The notes beneath the pieces are model-generated. The model searched no databases. It was not told the origin of the DNA and saw nothing but the letters and a program-made list of their open reading frames with translations. From Bosea sp. ANAM02 (lineage in GTDB: Bacteria; Pseudomonadota; Alphaproteobacteria; Rhizobiales; Beijerinckiaceae), in contig NZ_AP022848.1 of assembly GCF_011764485.1 (NCBI RefSeq), positions 4,368,001 to 4,432,000 of the forward strand: a stretch of 64,000 nt of DNA, written 5' to 3'. Position 1 is the stretch's first letter. Every line of letters begins with the position of its first letter. The position numbers and the translations under genes were made by a program. This document shows positions 47,415 to 56,667 of this stretch, piece by piece.

Positions 47415-47529
47415 CGTCATCCCGGGCGCAGCGAAGCGGAAACCCGGGATCCATGCCTGAACCTTTGCTGGAAGCGCTCCGGCATGGATCCCGGATCGGC
47501 GCCGCTGACGCGGCTTGTCCGGGATGACG
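47415..47529. repeat. family C palindromic repeat, copy C3
   Basis: The element starts CGTCATCCCGGGCGCAGCGA and contains GGGATCCATGCCTGAACC opposed by GCTCCGGCATGGATCCCGG, then GTCCGGGATGACG. It lies between the divergent flavoprotein and ynfA genes, so it also covers their promoter space. Confidence 0.85.
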
Positions 47530-47605
47530 GCGCGTTTCCGTTCGAAGGCTTACCGCTTTAGACTGGCGCCTGCGCCGCGAAAAGCCCTGCAACGGGCATC
47601 GTTTC

Positions 47606-47959
47606 ATGCCGACCATCGCCGCCTATATCGGCGCAGCCCTCTTCGAGATCGCCGGCTGCTTCGCCTTCTGGAGCTGGCTGCGGCTCGGCAAGCCGATCTG
47701 GTGGCTGCTGCCGGGGCTCGTTTCGCTCGGGCTCTTCGCCTGGCTCCTGACTTTGGTCGAGAGTGCCGCGGCCGGGCGCGCCTTCGCCGCCTATGGCGGT
47801 GTCTATATCGCCGCCTCGCTCGGCTGGCTCTGGGCGGTCGAAGGGATCAGACCTGACCGTTGGGATGTGACGGCGGCATCATTTGCCTCGCGGGCGCCGC
47901 GATCGTCCTGGCGGCGCCGCGTTATCGGAAGAGATTTGTCATTCCGGGGCGCGCCATAG
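47606..47959 (+). pseudogene. ynfA: YnfA-family (UPF0060) membrane protein, frameshifted at the last helix
   Basis: The first about 87 residues match YnfA well: a start like [20 protein letters not shown], three membrane segments, then [16 protein letters not shown] and RPDRWD. After that the frame reads [18 protein letters not shown], which is not hydrophobic. The expected fourth helix ([17 protein letters not shown]) is encoded in another frame from about 47868, so a single base appears to be missing just after the WDVT codons. The restored frame has no stop before repeat B3 and runs into it. The product may be inactive, or this may be a sequencing error. Confidence 0.75.
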
Positions 47960-48068
47960 GCGCGAACCCGGAACCCACGACCGGGCGAGCCGCCAGCAAC
48001 GGGGTCGTACGATGTCTCACCCAGTCGTGGGTTCCGGGTTCATTGCTGCGCAATGCCCCGGAATGACA
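47937..48068. repeat. family B palindromic repeat, copy B3
   Basis: The ends are TGTCATTCCGGGGC and GCCCCGGAATGACA, with GAACCCGGAACCCACGACCG inside, opposed by CAGTCGTGGGTTCCGGGTTC. It abuts the 3' end of the ynfA reading frame and supplies the out-of-frame tail and stop of that gene. The convergent Na/Pi transporter gene ends just after it. Confidence 0.85.
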
Positions 48069-48080
48069 TCCAGGCGCCCC

Positions 48081-49808
48081 TTACCCGCCCGAATGCGCGG
48101 CGGGGATGAGCACGGCCGGCGTCTCGCGCTGCGCAGCGGCCGCCTTCGTGTCGCGCAGGCGGCTTTCGCGCAGCTCGTTGGCGCTCTCCAGGATCGGGTA
48201 GGCGATCGAGACGATATGGCCGTGGATGCGCTTGAGATCACGGATGATGTCGAGATGGATCGCGCTGGTCTCGATCGATTCCGGCCGGCCCGAGCGCAAG
48301 CGCTGGAAGTGGCTGTCGGTGGCGCGGCGCTCGGCATCGCGCATCGCCGCCTTGTCGGCGAAGAGCTGGCGGGCGAGCACGATGTCGCGCGTGGCGAAGA
48401 CATTGAGCGCCAAGGCCAGCGCCGAAGCGACGCGATGATGGAAGTCGCGGATCTCCGCCAGCCCCTCCGGCGAGAAGGAATAGCGCTTGCGGATCTTCTT
48501 CTCGGCGAGCTCGCGCAGGTTCTTGTCGATGATGTCGCCGATATGCTCGAGATTGGTGATCAGCGTGATGATCTCGAACAGGCGCCGGCTCTCCTCCTCG
48601 GAAAGCTCGTTGCGGGAGACCTTGACCAGATAGAGCTTGATCGACTCGTGGATCGTGTCGACGCCGTCATCGGCCTGCGCGATGGCGCGGGAGAGCTTGA
48701 GCTCGTCCTTCTCCAGCAGCGTCATCGTATCGCGCAGCATGCCCTCGACGCGATCGCCGAGGCGCAAAGCCTCGCGCATGGCGCCCGCAAGCGCCTCGGT
48801 GGGGCTGTCGAGCGCGTTCGGATCGAGATAGCGCGGCGTCACGGCCTCCGCCTTCCCGTCCTTGCCGGGCATGAAGCGCTCGACCAGTCCCGAGATCGGC
48901 CCGACGAAGGGCAGGAAGACCAGGGCACCGACGATGTTGAGCATGACGTGGAATTCGATGGCGAGCCTCGCATCCGCGGAAGGCAGGCTGACGAGCCAGG
49001 CCGAGAGCGGGCCGACGAAGGGCAGGACCGCGAGCGCCAGGATCAGGCGCGTGACGAGATTGCCGACGGCGGCGCGGCGCTGGGCGGCGGGCGCGCCGAG
49101 CTGATCGAGCACCGGGATCACGGCATTGCCGAGATTGGCGCCGATGACCAGCGTCAGCGCCGTCGCCGGCGGGAACAGGCCCGACGCCGCGAAGGTCGCG
49201 ACGAGCAGGATGATCGCGATCGAGGAATGCACGATCCAGGTCGCGGCGATGGCGGCGAGGATGCCGAGCAGCGGCTCCGAGCCCATGGCGGCAAGAACGG
49301 TGCGGAAGGTCGGCGACTGCGCCAGCGGCGCCGCGGCCGTGTTGAGCTCGATCAGCGAGAGCAGGATCAGGCCGATGCCGACCAGCACGCGGCCGATATT
49401 GCGCGGGCGTTCCATCGCCTCGCTGGAGAGGTACATGGCGACGCCGATGGCGACGCAGAGGCCCCAGAGCCAGCCGAGATCCATCGAGATGACGAAGGCG
49501 GCGAGCGCCGTGCCGAGATTGGCGCCAAGCAGCACCGCGAGCGCCATGGCCGGCACGATCAGCGCCTGACCGGCGAAGGAGGAGACCAGCAGCGTCGTCG
49601 CGGTTGAGCTCTGCAGCACCATCGTCACCGCGACGCCGCTGCCGAAGGCAGCGAAGCGATTGCGGGTGAAGCTCTGCAGCGCCTGCCTGAGCTGGGAGCC
49701 GAAGGCGCGCATCGCGCCGGTTCGCACCAGCCTGACCGCCCAGATCAGCAGCGCGACGCCGCCGGCAAGATGGATCAAGATGGTGGTTGCGCTCTCGCCC
49801 GTGGCCAT
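48081..49808 (-). CDS. Na/Pi cotransporter family protein with PhoU-like domain
   Basis: This 575-aa protein has an N-terminal Na/Pi-cotransporter (NptA/PF02690-type) region of about nine membrane segments with the repeated signature VLQSSTATT near residue 65 and VHSSIAII near 193; the second copy has His in place of the usual Gln. Residues about 340-550 form a PhoU-like helical domain (ITLITNLEHIGDIIDKNLRE). It is probably involved in phosphate transport. The start at 49808 gives MATGESATT. Confidence 0.9.
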   Translation of the reverse strand: MATGESATTILIHLAGGVALLIWAVRLVRTGAMRAFGSQLRQALQSFTRNRFAAFGSGVAVTMVLQSSTATTLLVSSFAGQALIVPAMALAVLLGANLGTALAAFVISMDLGWLWGLCVAIGVAMYLSSEAMERPRNIGRVLVGIGLILLSLIELNTAAAPLAQSPTFRTVLAAMGSEPLLGILAAIAATWIVHSSIAIILLVATFAASGLFPPATALTLVIGANLGNAVIPVLDQLGAPAAQRRAAVGNLVTRLILALAVLPFVGPLSAWLVSLPSADARLAIEFHVMLNIVGALVFLPFVGPISGLVERFMPGKDGKAEAVTPRYLDPNALDSPTEALAGAMREALRLGDRVEGMLRDTMTLLEKDELKLSRAIAQADDGVDTIHESIKLYLVKVSRNELSEEESRRLFEIITLITNLEHIGDIIDKNLRELAEKKIRKRYSFSPEGLAEIRDFHHRVASALALALNVFATRDIVLARQLFADKAAMRDAERRATDSHFQRLRSGRPESIETSAIHLDIIRDLKRIHGHIVSIAYPILESANELRESRLRDTKAAAAQRETPAVLIPAAHSGG

Positions 49809-49966
49809 TTTCGTGCGGTCTTTCCCCGATTCAGGTGCTGATCTTCGGCTGAATCTATCAATTTTTGATTAGCCAACTCAACAGAAATACGCGGCGAAAG
49901 TGCTGATATTTGGGCAGCGCTTCTCATGAAGCGGTCGCGACTACGTACGATGCCCCCGAATGCCGA

Positions 49967-50088
49967 AGCCCTCATCCTGAGGAGCCGCGCAAGCGGCGTC
50001 TCGAAGGATGCTCCAGATGTCTGCAGAGCCTCCTGGAACATCCTTCGAGACGCCATTTCTCTCGAAATGGCTCCTCAGGACGAGGGCT
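49967..50088. repeat. family A palindromic repeat, copy A3
   Basis: The ends are AGCCCTCATCCTGAGGAGCC and GGCTCCTCAGGACGAGGGCT, with inner CGAAGGATGC and CATCCTTCGAGACG blocks. Just downstream an extra right end (ACTCAGGATGAGGGCT, 50110-50125) is present, as if part of another copy remained. It fills most of the 339-bp gap between the transporter and the ABC ATPase gene; I see nothing else coding there. Confidence 0.85.
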
Positions 50089-50147
50089 CGGGGGATTTTC
50101 CAGTTAGACACTCAGGATGAGGGCTCAGGGTCTCTTCAAGTCGGCGA

Positions 50148-51215
50148 TCAGGCCGGTGGAATCAGCGTCACGCCCTTGTTCGCGAAGGAAACCGACACCG
50201 GGCTGCCCGGCTCCAGCATCTCGCGGCCGCCATACTGGACCACGAAGAGCTCGCCGACCTCGGTCTCGACCATGATGTCGAGATGGTTGCCGAGATAGGC
50301 GCATTTGCGGATCGTGCCGGGCAGCGAGTCCGCCTGACCGGCCTCGCCCAGCAAGAGCGCTTCCGGCCGGATCGCCACCTTGGCCGGGCCGGCGCCGAGA
50401 CCGCGCGCCGGCAGGCTGACCATCGCCGCGCCGATCGCGACCTCGGCACTGCCGTCCGCCACCGTCTTCACGGTGACGTCGACCAGATTGGCATCGCCGA
50501 TGAAGTCGGCGACGAAGGCGTTGGAGGGCTGTTCATAGAGGTCGCGCGGCGCGCCTTCCTGCGCGATCCGGGCGTTGGACATCACGATGATGCGGTCGGA
50601 GACGGCGAGCGCTTCCTCCTGGTCGTGGGTGACATAGGCCACGGTCAGGTTGAGGTTCTGCTGCAACTCGCGGATTTCCTCGCGGACGCGGCGGCGCAGC
50701 TTGGCATCGAGATTGGAGAGCGGCTCGTCGAAGAGCAGCACCTGCGGCTCCAGCACGAGCGCGCGGGCGACCGCGACGCGCTGCTGCTGGCCGCCCGAAA
50801 GCTCGGACGGATAGCGGCTTTCGAAGCCCTTGAGGCCGACCAGCGCCAGCTTCTCCAGCGCCATCTGCCTGGCCTCGTCCTTGCCCAGGCCCTTCACGGT
50901 CGGGCCATAGGCGGCGTTGTCGAGCACGCTCATATGGGGAAAGAGCGCGTAGGACTGGAACACCATCGAGACGTCGCGATCGGCGGCCGAGAGCTTGGTC
51001 ACGTCCCTGCCGCCGATCAGGATCTGACCTTCGCTGGCGATCTCCAGCCCTGCGATCATGCGCAGGGTCGTGGTCTTGCCACAGCCGGAGGGGCCGAGCA
51101 GCGTCACCAGCTTGCCGGCTTCGATGGTGAAGTTGATGTTGTCGACCGCCGTCACCGCGCCATAGCGCATGGAGACGTTGCGGAACTCGACGGAAGCGGG
51201 TCCGGCCTTGGCCAT
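50148..51215 (-). CDS. Afu/Fbp-type ABC transporter ATP-binding protein
   Basis: This 355-aa ATPase has Walker A GPSGCGKTT (near residue 42), signature LSGGQQQRVAVARAL, Walker B LLFDEPLSNLD and a C-terminal TOBE domain (VAIRPEALLLG onward). Such ATPases power FbpC/PotA/AfuC-class importers. It is last in a minus-strand cluster: SDR, Gfo/Idh, phosphatase, SBP, permease, ATPase. Automatic annotation would probably call it an iron transporter; gene context suggests a phosphorylated sugar or polyol instead. Confidence 0.9.
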   Translation of the reverse strand: MAKAGPASVEFRNVSMRYGAVTAVDNINFTIEAGKLVTLLGPSGCGKTTTLRMIAGLEIASEGQILIGGRDVTKLSAADRDVSMVFQSYALFPHMSVLDNAAYGPTVKGLGKDEARQMALEKLALVGLKGFESRYPSELSGGQQQRVAVARALVLEPQVLLFDEPLSNLDAKLRRRVREEIRELQQNLNLTVAYVTHDQEEALAVSDRIIVMSNARIAQEGAPRDLYEQPSNAFVADFIGDANLVDVTVKTVADGSAEVAIGAAMVSLPARGLGAGPAKVAIRPEALLLGEAGQADSLPGTIRKCAYLGNHLDIMVETEVGELFVVQYGGREMLEPGSPVSVSFANKGVTLIPPA

Positions 51216-51229
51216 CTCGATGTGAATCC

Positions 51230-53437
51230 TTATCCGATCGCGGGAGCGGGCGCAGGCGCCGAAACGGTGGTGGTGCGGGCACGCCGGCCGAGCTTGCGCT
51301 CGCCGACGAGGAACTGGATCAGCGCGATGCCGAGCGCCATGAAGACGATCAGGACCGAGGAATAGGCGATGGCGAGACCGAACTCGCCCGCCTCGACGCG
51401 CCCGACGATATAGGCGGTGGAGAGGTTGTACTCGGCCGAGACCAGGAAGATCACCGCGCTGACCGCCGTCATCGAGCGCACGAAGGAATAGACCAGCGCC
51501 GAGACCAGCGCCGGCTTGAGCAGCGGCAGCACCACGCGCCAGAGCGTGGTGAAGCTGCGGGCGCGCAAAGTGGTCGAGGCCTCGTCCAGGCTCTTGTCGA
51601 TCTGCGAGAGGCCGGCGATGCCGGAGCGCACGCCGACCGGCATGTTGCGGAAGACGAAGGCGATGACGAGGATCAGGCCGGTGCCGGTGATCTCGACCGG
51701 CGGCACGTTGAAGGCGAGGATATAGGCGACGCCGAGCACCGTGCCGGGAATGGCGAAGGAGAGCATCGTCGCGAATTCCAGCCCGGCCCGGCCGCTGAAG
51801 CGCTGGCGCGTCAGCAGATAGGCGGTGAGCAGGCCGATCACCGCGGTCAGCGGCGCCGAGATCGCCGCGACCTTCACCGTGGTGAAGAAGGACGGCCAGG
51901 CCGAGCCCTGGAAATAGATGCCGTTGCTGAAGTCGATCGCGAAGCCGGTCAGATAATGCTGGAGGGTCGGGGAATAGTCACGGCCCATGTTGCGGACGAA
52001 GCCGCCGACGAGAATCACGACATAGATCACCACGGTCAGCGCGACCCAGGGCACGATCACGGCGGCGGACAGCCAGGTGATGCGGCGCGGCAGCGGCGTC
52101 GGCAGGCCGGCATCGCCCTTGCCGGTGACCGTCGTGTACGACTTGTCGCCGAGCCAGCGCTGCTGCACCCAGAAGGCGCCGAGCGTGAAGGCGAGCAGCA
52201 CGATGGCGAGCACCGCCGCCTGCCCCTGATTGTAGGAAGCTCCGACAACCGCGAAGAAGATCTTGGTCGAGAGCACCTCGAAATTGCCGCCGAGCACCAG
52301 CGGATTGCCGAAATCGGCCATGCTCTCGACGAAGCCGAGCAGGAAGGAATTGGCGATGCCGGGCTTGAGAAGCGGCCAGGTCACGGTGCGGAAGGTCTGC
52401 CAGCGCTTGGCGCCGAGAGTCTGCGAGGCCTCCTCCAGGCTGGGCGAGATACCCTGCACCACGCCGATCAGGACGAGGAAGGCGATCGGCGCGAAGGCCA
52501 GCACCTGCGCCAGGAGCACGCCCGGCAGGCCGTAGAGCCAGCGCGAACGCGGGATGTCGAACCACTCGTAGAGAAGGGTGGAGACCGCGCCGGCGCGGCC
52601 GAAGAGCAGGATCAGCGCGAGGCCGATGACGAAGGGCGGGGTGATGATCGGCAACACCGTCAGCGCCCGCATCACGCGCTTGCCGGGCATGCCGGTCCGC
52701 AGGATCAGCAGCGCGCAGGCGAGGCCGAGCAGCGTCGTGATCACGCCGCAGAGCACCGCGAGGATCAGCGTGTTCCAGGCGACGCCGCAATTGACGTTGG
52801 CGCTGAGGCAGCCCAGCCCCCAGATCGAGGAATCGAGGAAGCGCTCGATGAAGGCCGCCGGCGCGAAGGCGCCGTTCTGGTCGACCAGCGCGCTCTTCAG
52901 GATGATCGCGACCGGGAAGAAGATGAAGATGCCGATCAGCAGGACGACGAGGCCGATCGTCGAGGTCGTGAAGAGGTCGCCGCGGCAGATGCCGCGATAG
53001 GCCAGGCCGTGGCAGAGCAGGAAAAGCAGCGAGAGCAGCGTCAGGAAGGCGCCGCCGCCGATGCCGCGCTGGGAGGCTCCGGCCCCGCCGAGAAGGGCGG
53101 CGAGCCAGGAAATACCCTGGTCCTTCAGCACGATCGAGAAGGCCTGTGCGAAGAACAGGGCCATGCCGAGGAGACCGGTCCAGATCAGCACCGTCGCGGT
53201 GCGCTGGCGGTCGGCGCTGCCCCAGAAGGCCGTCGCGACGGCCAGCGCGACGCCCACCGGCAGGAGCCAGGGCGTCTGGCCGGACAGCGAGAGCGCCAGC
53301 GCGCTGCCGGCCTTGCCGAACGGGTATTCTGCGAGCCAGGCCCAGTTGGTCAGGCTCATGCCCTCGACGAGATACCAGGGCATCAGCGCATAGCCGAGCC
53401 AGCCGATCAGCAGCACGAGTCTCGTCGCCGGCGCCAT
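51230..53437 (-). CDS. Afu/Fbp-type ABC transporter permease, double-domain
   Basis: This 735-aa protein carries two complete permease domains of about six membrane segments each, after about four extra N-terminal helices. The two EAA loops are EEASQTLGAKRWQTF (near 335) and DEASTTLRARSFTTL (near 625). One polypeptide thus makes the whole membrane channel, as in AfuB/FbpB-class systems. It lies 14 bp upstream of the ATPase gene and downstream of the binding-protein gene, with repeat C4 between. Confidence 0.9.
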   Translation of the reverse strand: MAPATRLVLLIGWLGYALMPWYLVEGMSLTNWAWLAEYPFGKAGSALALSLSGQTPWLLPVGVALAVATAFWGSADRQRTATVLIWTGLLGMALFFAQAFSIVLKDQGISWLAALLGGAGASQRGIGGGAFLTLLSLLFLLCHGLAYRGICRGDLFTTSTIGLVVLLIGIFIFFPVAIILKSALVDQNGAFAPAAFIERFLDSSIWGLGCLSANVNCGVAWNTLILAVLCGVITTLLGLACALLILRTGMPGKRVMRALTVLPIITPPFVIGLALILLFGRAGAVSTLLYEWFDIPRSRWLYGLPGVLLAQVLAFAPIAFLVLIGVVQGISPSLEEASQTLGAKRWQTFRTVTWPLLKPGIANSFLLGFVESMADFGNPLVLGGNFEVLSTKIFFAVVGASYNQGQAAVLAIVLLAFTLGAFWVQQRWLGDKSYTTVTGKGDAGLPTPLPRRITWLSAAVIVPWVALTVVIYVVILVGGFVRNMGRDYSPTLQHYLTGFAIDFSNGIYFQGSAWPSFFTTVKVAAISAPLTAVIGLLTAYLLTRQRFSGRAGLEFATMLSFAIPGTVLGVAYILAFNVPPVEITGTGLILVIAFVFRNMPVGVRSGIAGLSQIDKSLDEASTTLRARSFTTLWRVVLPLLKPALVSALVYSFVRSMTAVSAVIFLVSAEYNLSTAYIVGRVEAGEFGLAIAYSSVLIVFMALGIALIQFLVGERKLGRRARTTTVSAPAPAPAIG

Positions 53438-53526
53438 GGTTGCCCTGCCCTCACATGTCCTGTCGGCCCGAACCGGTTGCCCCGGCTTTCATGGCCCAGC
53501 CTCGTTTTCTGCGCCCGAACCTCCTG

Positions 53527-53624
53527 CGTCATCCCGGACGCAGCGAAGCGGAGATCCGGGATCCATGCCGGAGCGCATCCGGCGGAGGTTCAGGCATGGA
53601 TCCCGGGTCAAGCCCGGGATGACG
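53527..53624. repeat. family C palindromic repeat, copy C4
   Basis: The element starts CGTCATCCCGGACGCAGCGA, contains GGGATCCATGCCGGAGC opposed by TTCAGGCATGGATCCCGGG, and ends AGCCCGGGATGACG. It is located inside the operon between binding-protein and permease genes. Confidence 0.87.
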
Positions 53625-53669
53625 GCGTGTTTCCGAGATCGTCCGGAAGCACGCCGGAGAGACGCAAGC

Positions 53670-54707
53670 CTACTTCGGCAGCGCCTTGACTTCCTTGTCC
53701 CACTTGGCGAGCAGGCGGGTGCGCTCCGCCGAGGAGCCGTATTTCACGAAGTCGTAGTTGATCAGCTTCATCTGATCCATCTTCGGCGACTGCGCCGGCA
53801 CCGGCGAGGCCTTGTTCGACGGCACCTGATAGGACTTCGCGGGAGCGGCCAGCGCCTGGGCGGCCGGGGTCAGGGCCCAGTCGTAGAACTTCTTGGCGTT
53901 CTCCAGATTGCGCGCGCCCTTGACGATCGACATCGAGCCGATCTCGTAGCCCGTGCCCTCGCAGGGCGCGACCGGCTTGATCGGGTCGCCCTGGACGGCG
54001 AAGACCACCGCGTCATGGATGAAGACGATGCCGACGGCGGTCTCGCCGAGGCTCGCGGCCTTGGCCGGGGCGGCGCCCGACTTGGTGTACTGGCTGACGT
54101 TCTTGTGGAGGGCCTTGAGGTATTCGAAGCCCTTGTCCTCGCCCATCAACTGGATCACCGTCGCCAGCAGGTTATAGGCCGTGCCCGAGGAATTGGGATC
54201 GGCGACCTGGACGTCGTCCTTCAGCTTGGCATTGAGCAGGTCGGCCCAGCATTTCGGCTCGGGAATGCCCTTCGCCTTGATCTGCTCGGTGTTGAAGCCG
54301 AAGCCGAGCGCACCGGCATAGATGCCGACCGAGCGGTGCTTGGCCGCCTTCCACTGGTCGAGCGCCCAGCCATGCAATTCCTTGTTCTTCGGCGATTCAT
54401 AGTCCTGCGTCAGACCTTCTTCGGCCGCCTGCAGATGCGGATCGCCCGTACCGCCCCACCAGATATCGCCGCGCGGATTGGAGGATTCGGCCTTGAGCTG
54501 GGCATAGATCTCGCCCGCGGACTTGCGGGTCATCGCGACCTTGATGCCGGTCTCCTTCTCGAAAGCCGTCGACATGGCGCGGCACCATTCCTCCTGGACA
54601 CCGCAATACATCACGAGCGAGCCCTGAGCGCGGGCGGGGGTGGCGGCGAAGGCCGCCGTCGCGAGCGCGGCGAAGAGCCCCGCCTTGAGCCAGGATTTCG
54701 TCTGCAT
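53670..54707 (-). CDS. Afu/Fbp-type ABC transporter substrate-binding protein
   Basis: This 345-aa periplasmic protein has a Sec signal peptide (MQTKSWLKAG start, cleavage after PARAQ near residue 28). It belongs to the FbpA/AfuA-like (SBP type 2) group. The adjacent Tyr-Tyr pair that binds iron in FbpA is not seen anywhere in the protein. A His-Asp pair at H231-D232 (FIHDAV) and E250 (PCEGTGYE) resemble residues that, as I recall, contact the phosphate-sugar in AfuA. Size and gene order match afuABC. The ligand is therefore more likely a phosphorylated sugar or cyclitol than iron; this is inference. Repeat C4 follows. Confidence 0.82.
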   Translation of the reverse strand: MQTKSWLKAGLFAALATAAFAATPARAQGSLVMYCGVQEEWCRAMSTAFEKETGIKVAMTRKSAGEIYAQLKAESSNPRGDIWWGGTGDPHLQAAEEGLTQDYESPKNKELHGWALDQWKAAKHRSVGIYAGALGFGFNTEQIKAKGIPEPKCWADLLNAKLKDDVQVADPNSSGTAYNLLATVIQLMGEDKGFEYLKALHKNVSQYTKSGAAPAKAASLGETAVGIVFIHDAVVFAVQGDPIKPVAPCEGTGYEIGSMSIVKGARNLENAKKFYDWALTPAAQALAAPAKSYQVPSNKASPVPAQSPKMDQMKLINYDFVKYGSSAERTRLLAKWDKEVKALPK

Positions 54708-54798
54708 GTGAACCTCCCTGTTCGGATCTTTCGTTTCTTGTCGCTTGAGCCGAAGCTGAGATGAATTTTTGCGAAAGATCAATGGAATATGACGCTGG

Positions 54799-55596
54799 CT
54801 AAACGATTCCGGTGATCTCCCGCAACGGCGCCGCCAGCGCCGGCGTGCAGCACAGGATCGGATTGCCCCTGGCGATCCCCTCGCCGGCAAAGAAGTCATT
54901 GATGGAGGCGCCCGCCTCGCCGGCGATGACGATGCCGGCGGCGACGTCCCAGGCGTTGATATGGAGTTCGCCATAGGCGTCGCTCGAGCCGTTCGCGACA
55001 TGGCAGAGCCCGAGCGTGCCGGAGCCGCCGCGCTTCATCGCGGCGCCCGCCGCATAGCCGCGCTCGATCACCTTGAGGTAGTTCTGCGCGGGAATGCGGG
55101 TCGACCAGCCGAGCTCGACCGAGGCGCGGGCGATATCGGTCGCGCCGGAGACCTTGATGGGATCGCCGTTCAGGGTCGCGCCGGCACCGCGCCGCGCCGC
55201 ATAGACCTCGCCCAGGGCCGGGGCCGCGACGACGCCGATCTCCGGCTTGCGGTTCGCCAGGAAGCCGATGGAGATGCACCAGTTGCGGTCGCCATGGGCG
55301 AAATTCGCGGTGCCGTCGATCGGGTCGAGAATCCAGACGGCATCGGAGGCCTCGCCGCCGCCCTCCTCGCCGATGACAGTGTCGTTCGGGAAGAGCTCGG
55401 AGAGGCGGCGGCGCAGGAAATCCTCGACCTTGCCGTCGGCGACGGTCAGCCAGTCCTGTGCGCCCTTCATGGTGATGCCGAGGGATTCCCGTTTCTGGAA
55501 ATAGCCCAGTGCCAGATGGCTCGCCTCGGCCGCGAGACCGAGGGCCGCATAGTAGCGCAGGTCGCGTTCAGACGGGGACATCGAACCAGCGGCCAT
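54799..55596 (-). CDS. inositol-monophosphatase-family phosphatase
   Basis: This 265-aa Mg-dependent phosphatase has the family metal motifs GEEGGG (near residue 76), WILDPIDGTANF (about 88-99) and INAWDVAAG (near 210). It removes phosphate from inositol-1-phosphate or a related sugar phosphate. Translation is coupled to the upstream dehydrogenase gene: stop and ATG overlap as TGATG at 55596. A GTG just upstream is an alternative start. Its position between an Afu-type importer and two dehydrogenases suggests that it dephosphorylates the imported substrate. Confidence 0.9.
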   Translation of the reverse strand: MAAGSMSPSERDLRYYAALGLAAEASHLALGYFQKRESLGITMKGAQDWLTVADGKVEDFLRRRLSELFPNDTVIGEEGGGEASDAVWILDPIDGTANFAHGDRNWCISIGFLANRKPEIGVVAAPALGEVYAARRGAGATLNGDPIKVSGATDIARASVELGWSTRIPAQNYLKVIERGYAAGAAMKRGGSGTLGLCHVANGSSDAYGELHINAWDVAAGIVIAGEAGASINDFFAGEGIARGNPILCCTPALAAPLREITGIV

Positions 55597-56606
55597 CACT
55601 TGCCCCCGAGATCGACGCGGACGGGCTTGCCGGTCTGCGCGGATTCCGTTGCCGCATCGGCGAGGATCTGCGCTTTCAGGCCGTCGAGCCCGGTCGGCGA
55701 AGCCAAGGCCTTGCCGTTGCAGGCGGCGATGAAGGCATCGAGCTCGGCGCGATAGGCCGCGGCATAGCGCTCCAGGAAGAAGTTCTGCACGGGGTCGGCG
55801 CGGAAGCCCTGCCCCGTCGCGATCTCCACCGTGGTCTCGTGGATATTGCCGGCGCGCAGCATACCCTTCGAGCCGTGGACCTCGATGCGCTGGTCGTAGC
55901 CATAGCTGGCGCGGCGCGAATTCGAGATCTGGGCGATCCGGCCCGAGGCCGTCTTCATGATCACGGCGGCGGTATCGACATCGCCGGCCTCGCCGATCGC
56001 CTTGTCGACCAGGGCGGAACCGAGCGCGAAGACCTCGACCGGCTCCTCGGCCAGGAGGAAGCGCGCCATGTCGAAGTCATGGATCATCATGTCGCGGAAG
56101 AGCCCGCCCGAGCGCCTGACGTAATCGACCGGCGGCGGCGCGGGGTCGCGCGAAATCACGGTGACGATCTCGATCGCGCCGGCCTCGCCCGCGCGCAGCC
56201 GTTTTTCCAACGCGGCGAAATTCGGGTCGAAGCGGCGATTGAAGCCGATCATCAGCGGCCTGCCGGACTTTTCCACGGTCGCGAGGCAGCGGCGGATGCG
56301 GGCGGCGTCGAGATCGACCGGCTTCTCGCAGAACACGGCCTTGCCGGCTGAGACCGCCTGCTCGATCAGGTCGGCATGGGTGTCGGTCGGGGTGCAGATC
56401 AGCACGGCGTCGATCGCGGCGTCGGCCAGGATCGCCCCGGCGCTCGTGGCCTTGGCGCCGGCAGCGGCGGCGAGCGAGGCAGCGGCTTCCGGCATCGCGT
56501 CGGTGACGGCGACCAGCGCGGCATCACCGCGCGCCGCGACGTTCAGCCCATGGATGCGCCCGATACGGCCGGCGCCCAGCAATCCGATCTTCATGGCCTT
56601 CGTCAT
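55596..56606 (-). CDS. iolG: Gfo/Idh/MocA-family dehydrogenase (inositol 2-dehydrogenase-like)
   Basis: This 336-aa NAD(P)-dependent enzyme has GAGRIGRIHG at residues 11-20, CEKPVDLD at 93-100 (catalytic-type Lys K95) and a DMMIHDFDMARF motif near 177-188, all typical of inositol 2-dehydrogenase (IolG). It probably oxidises a ring or sugar hydroxyl after the phosphatase step. No other iol gene is present in the window, so the substrate may not be myo-inositol itself and the symbol is provisional. Confidence 0.85.
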   Translation of the reverse strand: MTKAMKIGLLGAGRIGRIHGLNVAARGDAALVAVTDAMPEAAASLAAAAGAKATSAGAILADAAIDAVLICTPTDTHADLIEQAVSAGKAVFCEKPVDLDAARIRRCLATVEKSGRPLMIGFNRRFDPNFAALEKRLRAGEAGAIEIVTVISRDPAPPPVDYVRRSGGLFRDMMIHDFDMARFLLAEEPVEVFALGSALVDKAIGEAGDVDTAAVIMKTASGRIAQISNSRRASYGYDQRIEVHGSKGMLRAGNIHETTVEIATGQGFRADPVQNFFLERYAAAYRAELDAFIAACNGKALASPTGLDGLKAQILADAATESAQTGKPVRVDLGGK

Positions 56607-56667
56607 TTCCGTCGTCGCGTCTCGTCAGGCAGTCTTGCGGCGCGGACGCCGCGGTGAAAATCCGGGG

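Noticed and set aside
50148-54707. Plain assignment as an iron(III) importer (FbpABC)
   Set aside because: No Tyr-Tyr ligand pair in the binding protein and no Fur-like box noticed; the linked phosphatase and dehydrogenases point to a phosphorylated carbon compound. Not excluded, only less likely.
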